From: Clavulina sp. PMI_390
Lineage: Eukaryota > Basidiomycota > Agaricomycetes > Cantharellales > Hydnaceae
Direction: 5' to 3'
DNA length: 64,000 bases
Assembly (NCBI GenBank): GCA_015039315.1
Contig: WIDE01000103.1
Location: forward strand, 50,117 to 114,116
The notes under the pieces are model-generated. The model was not told where the DNA came from. It made no database searches and worked only from the letters and a program-made list of their open reading frames with translations. Position numbers and translations under genes: made by a program. Of the stretch, positions 21,572 through 33,700 are shown piece after piece. How positions within the stretch are numbered: position 1 is the stretch's first letter; the number at the start of each line of letters is the position of its first letter.

Positions 21572-24500
21572 TTAATAGGATAACTCGACATCCCCCTCAG
21601 CAGTCTTATCGATATCATAGTAGCTGACCTTCTTCCCTGCAGCCGCGCGAGGATCCTCTCGCGCACCAGGAGGGGGTGGTCCACCACCTATCGCGCTCGC
21701 CATCGGATCCGCATTCAGACTATCCCTCCTCCCACGCCCACCACGTCTCCCTCCGCCAGCTCCACCAGCACCAGCACCCATTGCAGCATCACCTTCGGGT
21801 CGGGCAGGTAAACCATCAAATGGCGCAAATCCACCAACGCGATCGCTCAATCGCCCACCACGAGGCGGGCTCCTGTCTCGTCCACCACCAGGATATCCCC
21901 GAGGCGGCGGCGGAGGTCCACCATAACCTTGTGGCGGATACGCTCCCGGCGGGGGATAATAACCCCACTCTCCGCGGTAGTAGGGATCCATGACGTATCC
22001 TGGAGGAGGAGGCGGCCAATATCCTGGCGCCATCGCGTAAGGAGGGGGATACGGCGCATTGTATGAATTTCCTCTGGGACGTCCACGATCAGCTCCAACG
22101 TCCATGCGCTGGGGAGCAGTACGCAGGCCGAACGCCTCAGGAGGCGCAGATTGGCCGTTGGTGTTGGGAGGGGGAACGTGTGTGAATGGTTGAATCTTGT
22201 GGGGGTCAAGCGCGAAGTTGTTGTAAAAGGGAATCTACGCCACCGAAAAGGTTCGGCATCAGCTTATGAATAGATCGAAGGTAGGCCAAATGACATACAA
22301 GCTCGATCTGCTCCATTTCAGTTTTCACGAGGTCACTGTGACGGGAAGCGACGTGCTTTTCCACGAAGCTCATGGCTTTGAATAGCTTTGAGCACGTTTT
22401 GCAACGGAACTTGCCCTCATCTTCCTGCTTGACGTGGGGCTCAACAGCTTTTGAGGTTTCTCTATCCACGCACTCTGCGTTAGCCATACGAATGGAGAAA
22501 TAAGAGCATCTAAACGACTGACTCAGCGATAGACTTCCCGCCATGCTCCTTTGGATCTACGGCGTCTCTTTCGATCAATAAGCTCGTTTTTGAATCAAGG
22601 CCTTCCTCCCATCGTTCATCCCTGGCAATCTCAGTCACGCCCTTCTTCGGCTGGCGTCGAATGTGCTTGATGCACTTGCGCTGGAGCTCCTCAACATGAT
22701 CCGTGATTGCGGAACAATAGTAGCAGCAGTTGAAGGCAGTGCGAAGATAGCCGAGATATAGTTCGAGGGCCAGGTCATTCTAGAAGGAAATCGCGTATAA
22801 TCAGCCTACTGTAGCTTGCGGGATGGAGTCAAAGCCACAAAAGGGAAGTAGACCGTACCTTCTTGGCCTGAAGTGCCACCTCATCCTGCACGACAATGTC
22901 TCCATCGCCATCGACCGCCTCCTTCGGCGCGTCCAAGCCCATTTCCGCTATCAGCCGCGTCAATCGCTCTTCAACTGCGACGCTCCCGCGATCCTTTGGT
23001 TCGCGCGCTGCGTCATCATCGTCGAGCGCCATTTTGTCCAGCTCATTCTTGGCTTGCGCTTTGGCCTGGGCTTTGCGTGCAGCCTCTGTGAATTCATTCG
23101 TCTCTGGAGCAGGTTCGTCCGGGAGCTCCCCGCCTTTGCTCTTAGGGAGGAAGCGGGGCTCATCTAGCTTTTCCGGAAGTTTCTCCAGGTCGTATGCTTC
23201 CTGCTCTAGCAACGCGGCGAGCCGTTTGATGTTCTCGAGGTCTTTGGCGATGCGTTCGGGTCGGCGAGAAGCCTCAGGAGCGTAACGAGCACGCGAAGAG
23301 AAAGGGCGTGTGGAGTGGGTGACGTGCAACTTGAAGCCTTCGATCTATGAGGTACCGAGGTAAGGCGGGATTCTGCAAGGTTATATGTAGCGTGGCGTAC
23401 TTTTTCTTCGCTCAGCCGGTCGATCACGACTGTCATGTCTGCATCGTCGTCAAATTTGATCCACCCAGCGCGATAGTAATTGCGCTTTTGCATCGTGTCG
23501 CCAAGAGCGAGGTGCACGAAGCCATTGACATTGCGGCAGATCTACAGACGCATAGAAGAAATACGGCAATGGAACAAGATACACGATGAGTACACAGGAT
23601 AGAAAGCAAAAACGACATTCTGGAAGCCGACGAGGGATTAGAGCTGAAACATGGTGGAAGACTCGTACCTTCTCGAGCTTGACGCGGCCAATGTCGGGCG
23701 GAATCGTTCGGATGAGCACCTGGTTTCCCTCCGGCTCGACCGTGACTTCTTCCTCCTTCTCAGCAGGTTTCATCCCATTGTTACGCTGGTCTCCGTTACG
23801 GTTGGATGGTTCGATACGATCCCGTAAGTCTTTTGATTCTGCACCACCATTCGCTTCATCTCCCCCTTCATCCATCCCATCTTTGGGTTCTTCGTCGTTC
23901 ACAGGTCCTGCAGGGTCGTCTTCGATATGGTCATCTCCGTGATCATCTGCTTTTGGTTTGGAGTCATCGTCGTCAGCTTTCGCATCAGACGGGCCCAGCT
24001 TGTCCAGAGATAAGTCGTCAACAAGTTCAACAGTAGGAGCTGGGTCATGCTTCCCATCCTCGAGTTCATTGAGGAATTTGTCAATCTGCCCACGCCACCC
24101 GTCTCGCCGAACACGCCGACGTAGATTGGAGAGAGCATCTGAGGGGTTGTACTTCTCGTTGAACCAAGGGTACTTGATATGATAATGGAACATGAGATCC
24201 ATCTAACAGGCAGTCCATTATGTGTAGCAGTTAGCAAGCTGCATGGCGGGAATCTGAGTGTACATTGGGAGGAAACGAATAGAACTGACCTGCTTAGCGA
24301 TCATCACCTTGCGATACTTTTCGTACCGAACTTTGATGCCGACATTCGTTGTCGAATCACCATTTTTGGTTGCTTCCTGAACAGCTCGTTCATCGTCTGC
24401 ATAGTCATCAGGATGGGTATGTTGGAACCAGTCGATAAAGGAACGCATGGGGACAGGGCACTCTGCCTCGTATGGGTCTGGGAAGCGCGAAGAGCGATAG

Positions 24501-25065
24501 CCTCCACCGCCACCTGGGGAGCGATTACGGCCGCCACCTCTATAGTCTGCATGTATTATCAGATGATTATCAATGTTGTTCTCAAATGATAATAAACAAT
24601 GGAGGTGAATGACTTGCCTTCGTCGTATCGTGCTCGGGGTTCATAACGTTCGCGGTCTCCGGGAGAGAAAGACCCACGTCGCTTCCGACGCCCTATATAT
24701 GCCCATTGCAAGTTCGGAACCGTCGTCGAGCGAAACCAGCAAAGCGTGTACGAGGGAACAAAGAAACGTTCGCGCATGAGCTGTCGATATCCAAGAGAAA
24801 GAGAGATGAAGAAAGTACACGCACCATCTTCAAAACCAGGACTACGGCTGCGCCCTCGACCACCACCACCACCACGTCGATAGTCGTCCCACTCTCCGCG
24901 GCGATAGTCATCCGGACCTCGGTCGTACCCTCCATAGTACCCACCGCCTCTGTCGCGCCCGCCGCCGCCCCCACCAGGACGTCGGTCGTCGTTAGGAGAG
25001 CCACCATTCGGGTTCCCGTTCCTGCTTGCAGAGGACGACTCGGCGGATGGGACCCAGCTCGTCAT
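21572..25065 (-). CDS. ARS2: ARS2/SERRATE-type zinc-finger protein
   Basis: Nine exons on the complement (24825-25065, 24618-24692, 24290-24546, 23669-24202, 23401-23541, 22859-23344, 22519-22779, 22299-22472, 21572-22234) give 943 aa. Order: RG/RD-rich N terminus; FIDWFQHTHPDD...YEKYRK and FNEKYNPSD blocks typical of the family; acidic linker; RRM-like segment (VLIRTIPPDI, ICRNVNGFVHL, YYRAGWIKFDDDADM); helical region; C2H2 finger FRCKTCSKLFK...EKHVASRH (C689, C692, H705, H710) leading to the family motif FYNNFALDP; then a Pro/Gly/Arg-rich tail. Ars2 links the nuclear cap-binding complex to RNA processing and decay in the nucleus. Intron 2 begins GC (AAG|gcaagt). The exon 7/8 junction is uncertain by a few bases. 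Confidence 0.9.
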
Positions 25066-25450
25066 GTCTCAGCGGACCACAAGACAAAGGAGTGTTAGTG
25101 AGGTATGGGCAAGAGGGGGAGATTATGCGCCAGATATGGGTGTGTGGGTGGGTTGAGAACAGCAATGGTGACAGAAGCAGCTAGGTGGGAGAAGAAGAGA
25201 GATGAAGAAGAGCGAGAGGTAAATTCGAGTGTTCACAAACAGCAGACGGAAGAGGTTTATCGAGCAGCAGCATGTTCTCGCAGATTTCAGAAGACGAAGG
25301 ATGTCTGGCTCGTGGGGGAAGAAAGACGAACAGACCTGAGCTCAGATCGCACCAACTTGGTTGCTGGGAGAGAGTCGTGCCCTGTTGACCGTGGGCGCTT
25401 ATCCACGCTTTGACCACAACACCCAGGGAAAAGAAATTGTAGAAATGTAA
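25066..25450. other. promoter of ARS2 and 3' flank of ESF2
   Basis: A purine-rich stretch with no supported coding frame between two minus-strand genes. Confidence 0.5.
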
Positions 25451-26614
25451 CTAAAATACGCTGGACAATACATCTTCAATAGCCGTATCATTTCTTTCCA
25501 TGGGGGCCTTTTCTGTCCGTCTTCGCTTCTTTTCGCGTTTCTCCGGTCGATTAGTTGAGGGTGCCTCCACCTTTGCCCGTGAAGGTGAAGCTTTTACTGT
25601 GGATGAACTGGGAGCGACAGAAGCAGAGCCATTTTCACCACCATTCAAATCATTCTGGGCACGCTTTCGCTCAGCTCGCTTGGCCAGGACGCGCGCCAGC
25701 TCAACATTCTTGAGGTAATCCTTCTGCTCTGTCCTACTCTGCGAAAGCTCGACCCGTAGACGAGCCGCATGACTAGCAGTCTCGTGGGCTATACCAAATT
25801 GCATATCAGAGTGTTATCATTAGCATACATCCCATCAGAGCAAACTGTATCACTCACCGATTTGTTCGGTCAACATGTTCCACTTGAACTTGGGCAGATA
25901 CTTCATCGTCCATACATCATCCCGGAATCTGGTTCCCTTCTTCCCTCCTATTGGCTGGCCATTGAGCATCTCCGCGACAGCCCTTCCAGCACGCTTGTCC
26001 AGAAACTCGACCCAACCCTCTGTAAAGTGTGCCTTCTTGGTGGACGTGTGTTTCCGGCGGAGGTACGCTCGTTTGGGATCTATGGACGCAAAGAGACAAG
26101 CGATCTTCAGGATTGGGGCCTTGATCGGATAAAACACGGAATGAAGTATAATGGCGGATCGAGACTCACCCTCTTGTTGCAAGTATACTCTCCCGACAGC
26201 TCCAAACCCACTCATCAGATGCCTCACTTTCGAAGGCCGCATTGCAGGTGGGATCCTCGAGATATAAACGATCCCCGCACGAGCCTGTTTTGCTTCGAAC
26301 TCAGCGAGAGCTTCAGCACTGAGGGGAGCGAGCTCTCCAGGAAGTCCAAAAGTTTGACTCATATCGTCGTCCGAGTTATCCTCATCATCTTCTTCGAGCT
26401 CCTCCTCCTCGTTTTCGTCATCTTCGCCGTCTTCGTCTTCGTCGAGAAGGCCTTCGCCATCGTCCTCATCCTCTTCATAGGATCCACCATCCTCATCCTC
26501 AGAGAAGTGTCGATCAAAGCGCTCATCAAAAGCCCTTTTCTTAAACGTAGGCTTCATAGGTTTTTTAGAGGGAATTGGTTTCGAGCTAGAGGCGCCAGGA
26601 GAGGATAGCATCAT
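25451..26614 (-). CDS. ESF2: pre-rRNA processing protein ESF2/ABT1
   Basis: Exons 26170-26614, 26079-26170-excluded intron then 25858-26079, and 25451-25788 on the complement give 334 aa. A long acidic region ([18 protein letters not shown]) precedes the RRM-like domain: [21 protein letters not shown], a [16 protein letters not shown] strand, and GQPIGGKKG...[21 protein letters not shown], the hallmark C-terminal block of Esf2/ABT1. The [21 protein letters not shown] helix and a basic tail follow. Esf2 acts in the nucleolus in the small-subunit processome, activating the helicase Dbp8 in early 18S cleavages. The ATG at 26614 was taken; an upstream frame reaching 26641 lacks an ATG. The final tail [11 protein letters not shown] is a nucleolar-type basic signal. 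Confidence 0.92.
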
Positions 26615-26844
26615 CCAAGCTTGCGAGAAAATCGGTGGCACAAGTTTGGCCGTGTTGATATCCAGGCCGCAATTGAATTGGTTCCCCAGCCATTATCCTC
26701 AGTTTATTGATGGACTTCTTCCTACAAGATGATATCTATTGGTATATGATGCTAGATTGAATGATTTCTACATGCCATCGTGAGATAACTGCAATACGTA
26801 GTAAATGCGCAAGAGAACAGAAATGTGACGATAGAGGCGTACAG

Positions 26845-29533
26845 TCATCGACCGTAACCGCCTCGCCATTTCGGCCTAAATTTACCTCCCTCCCCGTTCT
26901 CCCTACTGCCTCCACTAGCACCCTGGTCATTCGCCTCGGAAGCTTGGGTAGGTCCCAGGCGCTTGGCGAGCAGACCCTGTTTTCCGCCGCCGCCCTTGCT
27001 GGCTCCAGATGCACCCCGTATCGATATCGAAAGGTTTGGCACTGACCCAGCAGTTTTCTCCGTAGCCGTTGTGGTGGTAGAAGGTACTCTCGGGCCATTC
27101 GTCGACGGCCCGTCGGCCTCAGAGTCAAACCCAAAGGAAGCAGTGAAATGCGAGCGAGGCTGAGTGCGAGACTCACGGCGGTCTCTCCCACCACGATGGT
27201 CAGGAGTGCGATTCCGGGACGCATGAGTGTCTCGGTCGCGATCATGATCACGATCGCGGTCTCGTTCCCGCCCATTGCCATGATCGTCGCCTCGTCGTCC
27301 GCCATGAGAGCGTGAGCGAACACTGTGGTCCTCAGCCTCGTCATATCGTCCGCCATTCCGAGTTTGATACTCGAGATATTCACGCTCCTCTCGCTCATCC
27401 TGGGTTTCTCGATCTCGATCTCGCTCACGAGAGGACTGTGGTTGAGAACGAGACTTGCTGCTCTGACCCTTCTTGCCCGAGCCAGAGTTGGAGGCGGACG
27501 CACCAGCACGTCCCGTATCGAACCAAGCCGCAACTTCGTCCTGTGCTTTTGACGAACCATGCTTCTTGCGAGTCTTGTCGGCTCCGTTGCGTCTGGAGGA
27601 ATTGGACTGTTCGGGGCGCTTTTCGCCGCGCTTTGACCCCCCGCGTCCTCCACCACCACCAGAGGTAGAGCGAGCGAACCAGTCTTCCTCGTCTTCCACT
27701 TGGTCCTCTTCAACCTCTCTTGCCCTCTTTCTTGCTTTCTCTTTTGCATTTCGCCCTGCTGCCCAGGCTTTAGGCTCTATCGCGTCCATATCTTGGCTAT
27801 CCGTAGCAGCAGTCTCTGACGCTTCTGCCAGCGCTCGCACAGCATGGACGAACCGGTGTTGGCCATCTCGGTTATGGGCATCAAACGGCCACGGTAAATG
27901 AGGGTTGTCGGCGTGGTGCCTGCTAAATGCTGGTGGTTCCTTTTGCATTAGATGACGTGAGAGCAGGGAGCAGTCCTAGAGTAAGAGTTTCCAAGAAAGC
28001 AAGTGAGATTCAAGGACAAGAAGTGGCATACAACAAACGTACGAAGCCCCAGTGTCCTATCTCGCCGCACGTGAAACATTCGGCATCCCAAGCAATGAAG
28101 CCCTCACCCCCCTCACCGAGCTTGAGCCCAATCTTACTGGCTCGATGCTCTAAGGCTGTCTCACGTTGATAAGCAGAATAATGCGTATATCGTCTCCAAA
28201 GCGAAGGACAACTCTACACAATCAGATTGGTAAGCATCATTTTGAGGTAAAAACATGATTTGCTGAATTCGTACGTTTTGAACGTGCTGGAACGAGCCAC
28301 AAAGGTCGCACACGCGCCGTGCTCTTGGTTCGGGACATTTCTAGCAAACGCCGGAAACATTAGAATTGTGGCACTCCCGGAAGCGCGAAGGAGTAATTGA
28401 TGACTTACTGCGCTAGCATGCCCTCTCCTCCCGCAGTTCCAACAAGTGATATTGACTGGGCAATCTCGAGACTCGTGCTCATCGCGAGCACCACATGTCC
28501 AGCACTGTCCCATAGAACATTAGGGTACGGTTTATTCTCATGTGAGGGAGCCAGATAGAGTCTCTTACAACAAGGACTTTGCACGCTCGGGCAATATGAC
28601 CTGGTTCGCCACATATTGAGCATAGCCTGCCCTTCGGCTTTGGCTGATCGGTCTCGAAATAACGAATTGTCTGTAAATGCATAGAAATGTGATGAGTCAA
28701 GGCACGAACTGACTCGATACTCCATATGGACGTACAGGCCTTGTATCGTCGTCGACAAACTGGATGCTAGTGTCCATAGCGCTCGCAGGAGCAAAAGTTT
28801 CGGCATCCAAAGACTCGTCACCAACGTTTTCACTGACAAAGTTTGCCATAAAGACATGCGCAGGAAGTAGAAGTGGGGGAGGGCCGGGCTCTTCGGCAGC
28901 AGTGGTCGGGGCCTCTTCTGAAGTGGTTGTTTGGGGGAGCGCATCGGAGGGTGGTAGAGTTGAGGGATCGGGAGCGTCACCAACGTCCAGGAAGAACAGC
29001 GCATCGTCTTCTTCTTGGATGAGCTCTGGAGCCTGCTAAAGGGTTATAGTTAGGCATAAAAGAACAGAACTTCAACATAAATGCGTGACGCTGGAGGTAC
29101 GGCGAGAACGCACAAATTTGCTTTTGTTCTTTTTGGTTTTCTTTCGTTTTTTGGAAGGCGGCGGAGCCAAGTCGTCGGTTTCCGGTTTATCAGAAGCAAA
29201 ATCGCCATTAGGGACAGGGCTCGGACGATCCAGAGGTGCAGCAGGAGGAAGTTGTGGAGGAAGCGGACGATGAGTAGGCCGGACGATTTGGACGCGTTTA
29301 AAGGAGAATGTGGTGGACGAAGAGGGTTCGTTGCTCCCTTGTTGACCAGCTTGATTGGGCAAGGTAGAATCTGGTGGGCCACCAGGTATGCCATCGAGCG
29401 GCGCGCTAGAGTTGAGCACAGGCGAAGTGACAGTGGCCTTTTTCGAAACACTGAAAGGCCGGCGGATTTTGACGGGACCTTTTCCTTTCCCATTCGTCGA
29501 CTTTCCCTCTGAGGTCTCTGCCACCTCTGCCAT
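26845..29533 (-). CDS. AIR1: AIR1/AIR2-like zinc-knuckle protein (TRAMP complex)
   Basis: Seven exons on the complement (29114-29533, 28736-29035, 28569-28670, 28409-28504, 28275-28340, 28043-28213, 26845-27975) give 761 aa. Five CCHC knuckles sit between residues about 257 and 387: CSICGEPGHIARAC, CWTCGARDEHESRDC (one extra residue), CWNCGRRGHASAKC, CDLCGSFQHVQNSC and CFTCGEIGHWGFDC. The last three are each split by an intron and complete only on splicing, which validates the model. YSAYQRETALEHR lies between knuckles 4 and 5. Five knuckles are typical of Air1/Air2, the RNA-binding subunits that with a poly(A) polymerase and Mtr4 tag RNAs for the nuclear exosome. The ~370-residue tail is rich in RD/RE repeats and Ser/Gly and is much longer than in yeast. 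Exact orthology (Air versus ZCCHC7) is not resolved. Confidence 0.88.
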
Positions 29534-29944
29534 GACAGATGCCAAGTGTGCCACTTGCTGAACGGGTCTCAGAGCTCACGAAAGAATATAGCGACGGATC
29601 CGGCGCAAGTTGCCGCAACAAACTCCGAGACCAGGTCTGCTTGTTTATCCTTTTTGTCCTTCTTTGGTAGACAGACAAGGCTCATAAGGCGAAGGAATGA
29701 ATTTATGGCTGTAGTAAACTCTAAAAAGTAAAGATCTCCATGAACCTTCCCATTGGGCCCTTCGGGCTGCTATGAGCCATGAACTCCAATGGAAGGTTGG
29801 GATCGTCCTCATCCATCTTGAGAGCACCGCGAGGAAGGCATCAGGTCAATCAAATTTCAGCATATGCGGGTCAAGGAGAGATTCCATCGAAAATAGATGC
29901 GTTTTGATATTTAGCAATGGCCCTGAGAATAACATAAAATAGTA
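29534..29944. other. intergenic between the AIR-like and F-box genes
   Basis: Promoter of the AIR-like gene and 3' flank of the F-box gene. No supported frame. Confidence 0.5.
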
Positions 29945-32058
29945 TCATACCACTTGAGTCATGACGAGAATGATCCTCTCCGAGTCCATGTGCAATTCCA
30001 CCCCAATGAATCCAAAACTGATACGCCGTTCGTTCAAATTCTTGAAAGTGCGAAGATAGCGAATAGTCCCAGGCAAAGGAAGATCTAAGAATGGGGAAAC
30101 AGTATGCACGGCGGCTGGGAAAGTTGTCGCGGTATTCAGGGTGATAGCCTCATCGAGCTCGATCTTTGACGGAGGCCACAAATATATCTGTGGATCTGGG
30201 GGGGAGCCAGATGTTACCACCACAGGTGTTGCGCCAGATCCACCTTCTCTTCCAAGCTGGCTGCCTAAGGTTATGGGAGTGGGAAGAGGTAAAGGAGGGG
30301 GAAAGTCGTTGGCTCCCTCGCGTTGTTGCAATGCATCGAACCGTTTTATGGGCGAAGTATTGAAATCAAGTAATTCCAGATTCCATCCGAGCTCCAGCTG
30401 CATATAAGGTCGATGGTTCTCGCATGACAAGATCGCCACACGCTCCTCATACGCTGTAATCATGGAATGGCGTGGTATAGAGATGCATCCTGCACTAGCT
30501 GGGCCCCAGGCTGCCCACGGGATCGGGGCGATGGGGGAGTTGGGTCGTCCTAGTATCTGAGGAGCGAGCAACGTCTTTATTCGCGTGATGAATAGCACTT
30601 TGGGCCCATCGCGATTCAGCTCCACAGCAATAGCGCATATTTTAGCATCTCCAGCATTGGAATAAAAAGGCTTGCACGGCTTGGATGGGTGGTTGTTCCT
30701 TAAGCTAGGAGGTAATGCATGATCAGACGTTGGCAATTTGGGTCTGATTCCACGGCCAGGTGTTCCATGCCCACAATGGATTGAGACGAAGGCACGATCA
30801 ATCTTCTTAGTATCCTCTAATAGTGGCAGGGCAAATATTGCCGTTAGATTCGGGACAGGACAGTGGAGTTCATCGGTTCTCGACGTTCTGGTGACGTCGT
30901 ACACGTGCAAGATGCAAGAAACGTGTTCCTGGCTTTGTACGCATTGAACTACTGGGACGACGAAAGTGGTTGGCGAGATGAGGCGAGGTTGTTGTGGTTG
31001 ATATGGATACGCCTCCCTCCACGGAAATACGCATCTCTAGGGAAGAGAATGGGAAAGGGCATGTGAGGAGTCTCTTCAATAGCATCCGCGAGCTAGAACT
31101 CTCACTGATAATATTACTCCTTTCATCCAGTTTACCACGAGAATGATGGAAGCTGAATATTTTGAGCGGTACGGGGAGGTGCCATCTGAGCGATAAACAG
31201 ATGAAGAATATCGAAGGATCAGATGATCTCCCATGATTTGTTGCTCTGGCTCATCATATGTATGTTGTTCCTGGCTCCGAAACATCCGGATGAAACGCTC
31301 CAAATTCAGAGCAGGGCAGCGAGCCAGCGGGTGATCAACAGTTGAATCATTCGAGCGACGAAAGTAAATTTTCAATGGAACTATGGCGAATCTATGGGCC
31401 GCGCGGTCAATGTGTCTAGCTGCCAGTTGTGCGTCATTTCAAGCGAAGCAGACTCACCCCGAATTAATGACAAGGAGCTTATTGTCAGCATCGAAAAGCA
31501 CTTTTCCATAGATTTCCATTCCATCCTCATGCGATGGGATCATTTCTTCTTCATCGTCTTCGTGAGGGGCAATTACAGATGGCAGTTGGCGAAGGAAGAA
31601 TCGCTTCCCTTCACCCAGATTAAGCTTCAGAGAGGAAGTATCTGTTCCGCAAAGGTGCGAGGTGAAGTCTCGTGGTAGTCGGTGGATAGAGTATTTCCGG
31701 GGCTGCAGTGTGCTCCACGCGCGCTCGTGGCCCAATAATAATTTGAGCCGCTCAGCCGAGGTTTGCGGATAGAATGAGGCGTCGCCATCCTCCTTCGCAT
31801 AGATCCCCAGCCAGACGAAGTATCTTATAGTAGTGGAGGACGTTATGACGTTGTCCCAAGTTTTGCACACCTGAACGTAGGGAAAGCAGAGAGGAGGGGA
31901 GAGAAGGCATCTTTAGTGGTTTGCTCATAAATCGTGAGACTCAATTCAAGTTAGCAATCAAATAAATGACGCACGGAGCGACATCTCAGAACATCCAAGT
32001 AGTGGGCCTCGCATAGAATCCGGACTAAAAGGTCTTCAGGAAGATAGGTGTTAGGCAT
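29945..32058 (-). CDS. F-box protein (614 aa)
   Basis: Exons 31975-32058, 31458-31870, 31136-31391 and 29945-31036 on the complement give 614 aa. The F-box is at the N terminus (about 5-45): YLPEDLLVRILCEAHYLDVLRCRS is completed across intron 1 by VCKTWDNVITSST, the usual R.VCK.W motif, so the first splice is well supported. F-box proteins recruit substrates to SCF ubiquitin ligases through Skp1. The remaining ~560 residues lack recognisable WD40, LRR or Kelch repeats, as is common in the large agaricomycete F-box families, so the substrate is unknown. Its start codon lies 98 bp from that of HIS3 on the other strand. Confidence 0.82.
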
Positions 32059-32156
32059 AATAAGCTGTGCGCCACAGTTGGATACCAAGAGCAAGTTGTT
32101 GTGATCGACGATTATGTTTGGTCTACTTCTCACGCTTCCATAGAAGACTACTTCCG
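32059..32156. promoter_or_regulatory. 98-bp divergent promoter between F-box gene and HIS3
   Basis: Only 98 bases separate the two start codons, so promoters and 5' leaders must overlap. No obvious TATA box. A GCN4-like TGACTC site was not seen. Confidence 0.6.
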
Positions 32157-33173
32157 ATGTCCGAAATCCGAACAGCGAGTGTAGCACGCAAGACGAACGA
32201 GACGGATATCCAGGTATCCATCACGCTTGATGTCGATCCGTCCGTCAAGCAGGAGATTAGTATCAATACGGGGATCGGATTTCTCGATCATGTATGTTTT
32301 TCTGCTTTCTTGTCCCGATGGCAAATCTTCGCTATCTCACCCCTCATCAACGTATCTGAGCTAACACTCTGGTTCATCCGTTTTGGGTCATGAAATGACT
32401 CTGGGGCCTATGACAAACGCCACAAGATGCTGCACGCGCTAGCAAAACATGGAGGGATGTCGCTTGATGTCAAGTGCAAAGGTGACCTTTGGATCGACGA
32501 CCACCATTCTGCAGATATGTCAGATTTCGCCTTGATTTCTATCAATCTAAGTGCCTGTTTGGACAAAATCAAGCTGAGACTGTGCCTTGGACCTTGTTTT
32601 CGGATATCTACAGGACACTGCATTGGCGTTAGGCGAAGCGTTCAAGCTTGCGCTTGGTGAGCGAAAAGGGATCCGACGCTACGGCACTGGATTCGCCCCT
32701 CTTGACGAGGTAAGAGCACTCTCATCATATCTTGCTTGAAGAAGAACAAAGGTGACACAAGAGAATTTTTGTGCCTTGTGTCTCGTACCTGTTCCTGCCC
32801 CTGCTGCTGCCCAGGCGTTATCTCGAGCGGTAATCGATATTTCTTCACGGCCGTACTGTGTGGTGGACCTGGGCCTGAAGAGGGAAAAGATTGGGGACCT
32901 GTCTACGGAGATGATCCCGCATGTATTCCACTCGTTTGCGATGGCGGCAGGGGTGACGCTCCATGTCGACTGCTTACGCGGAGACAATGACCATCACCGG
33001 TGCGTGTATACCCACTTCATTGTCATGTCGCCTTACGAGTGCATCATGCCAGCGTGCACTGATGTTTTCCAAACAGATCGGAGAGTGCATTCAAGGCACT
33101 CGCACTTGCGATTCGGGAAGCTATCAGTCGGACAGGGAGCAGCGAGGTGCCGAGCACAAAAGGCGTGTTATAA
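32157..33173 (+). CDS. HIS3: imidazoleglycerol-phosphate dehydratase
   Basis: Exons 32157-32291, 32427-32514, 32612-32709, 32815-32999 and 33077-33173 give 200 aa, normal length for the enzyme, which makes imidazole acetol phosphate in histidine synthesis. Motifs: [28 protein letters not shown], both metal-binding HHxxE sets (DDHHSAED and DNDHHRSES), [32 protein letters not shown] and the C-terminal [11 protein letters not shown]. Intron 2 (32515-32611) is odd: only removal of ATATG...CTAC gives HHSAEDTALALG, with the Glu codon split as G|AG. GT-AG choices nearby break the frame. It thus looks like an AT-AC intron (see findings). Confidence 0.95.
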
Positions 33174-33700
33174 GTCCTATAGAGGGGGTTACACTGTTGA
33201 TGGATGACGTCTCTGTTGCGGTCTGGGCTGCTCTGGGTCGCGGTGTGGGCGCTGGGGACGATGCCGCCGGCGATTCGACGCCAGAGATCGCTCGTTTCTC
33301 ATAATTTTCTGCCTCGTCATACAATTATTATTATGCCCTGTTATCGGATTTGCCCGGCTGAATGGTTGACGCCAGTTCCGTTCCTGGTTGGCTTGGTGCC
33401 TGCTGCTAAGAGCTAGCCCGTTGCCCGTGGGTCCCTCGTGCTCTTGTGACGATCGCAGCTCTAGTCTCAAAACTTTTTGTACATGTGTTGACGCGTTTGG
33501 TCTCTCCACCCTCGCCACCGACAACGCGGACAACGTCCATCTCGACACACTCCTCCACCCCCCCTTTCGTCGCCAGCGCCTGGGCGCGCATCGGGGCAGC
33601 TCCTTCTAAGTCTTAATCTTCTCGGTCGTCGTTGCCGACCCCATAAGAGCTGGGAAAGTCTGCTACTAGCCAAAGTCTTTTGCCGAGAGCCCAAACTCGA
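33174..33700. other. intergenic, HIS3 3' end and SSK1 promoter
   Basis: Overlapping short frames on both strands without motifs. The stretch before 33701 is C/T-rich, as is common upstream of fungal starts. Confidence 0.5.

Noticed and set aside
22206..22300. Frame continuing ARS2 as HKLMPNLFGGVDSLLQQLRA
   Set aside because: This is intron read-through; splicing at GTATGT (22298) to 22234 restores the conserved FYNNFALDP.
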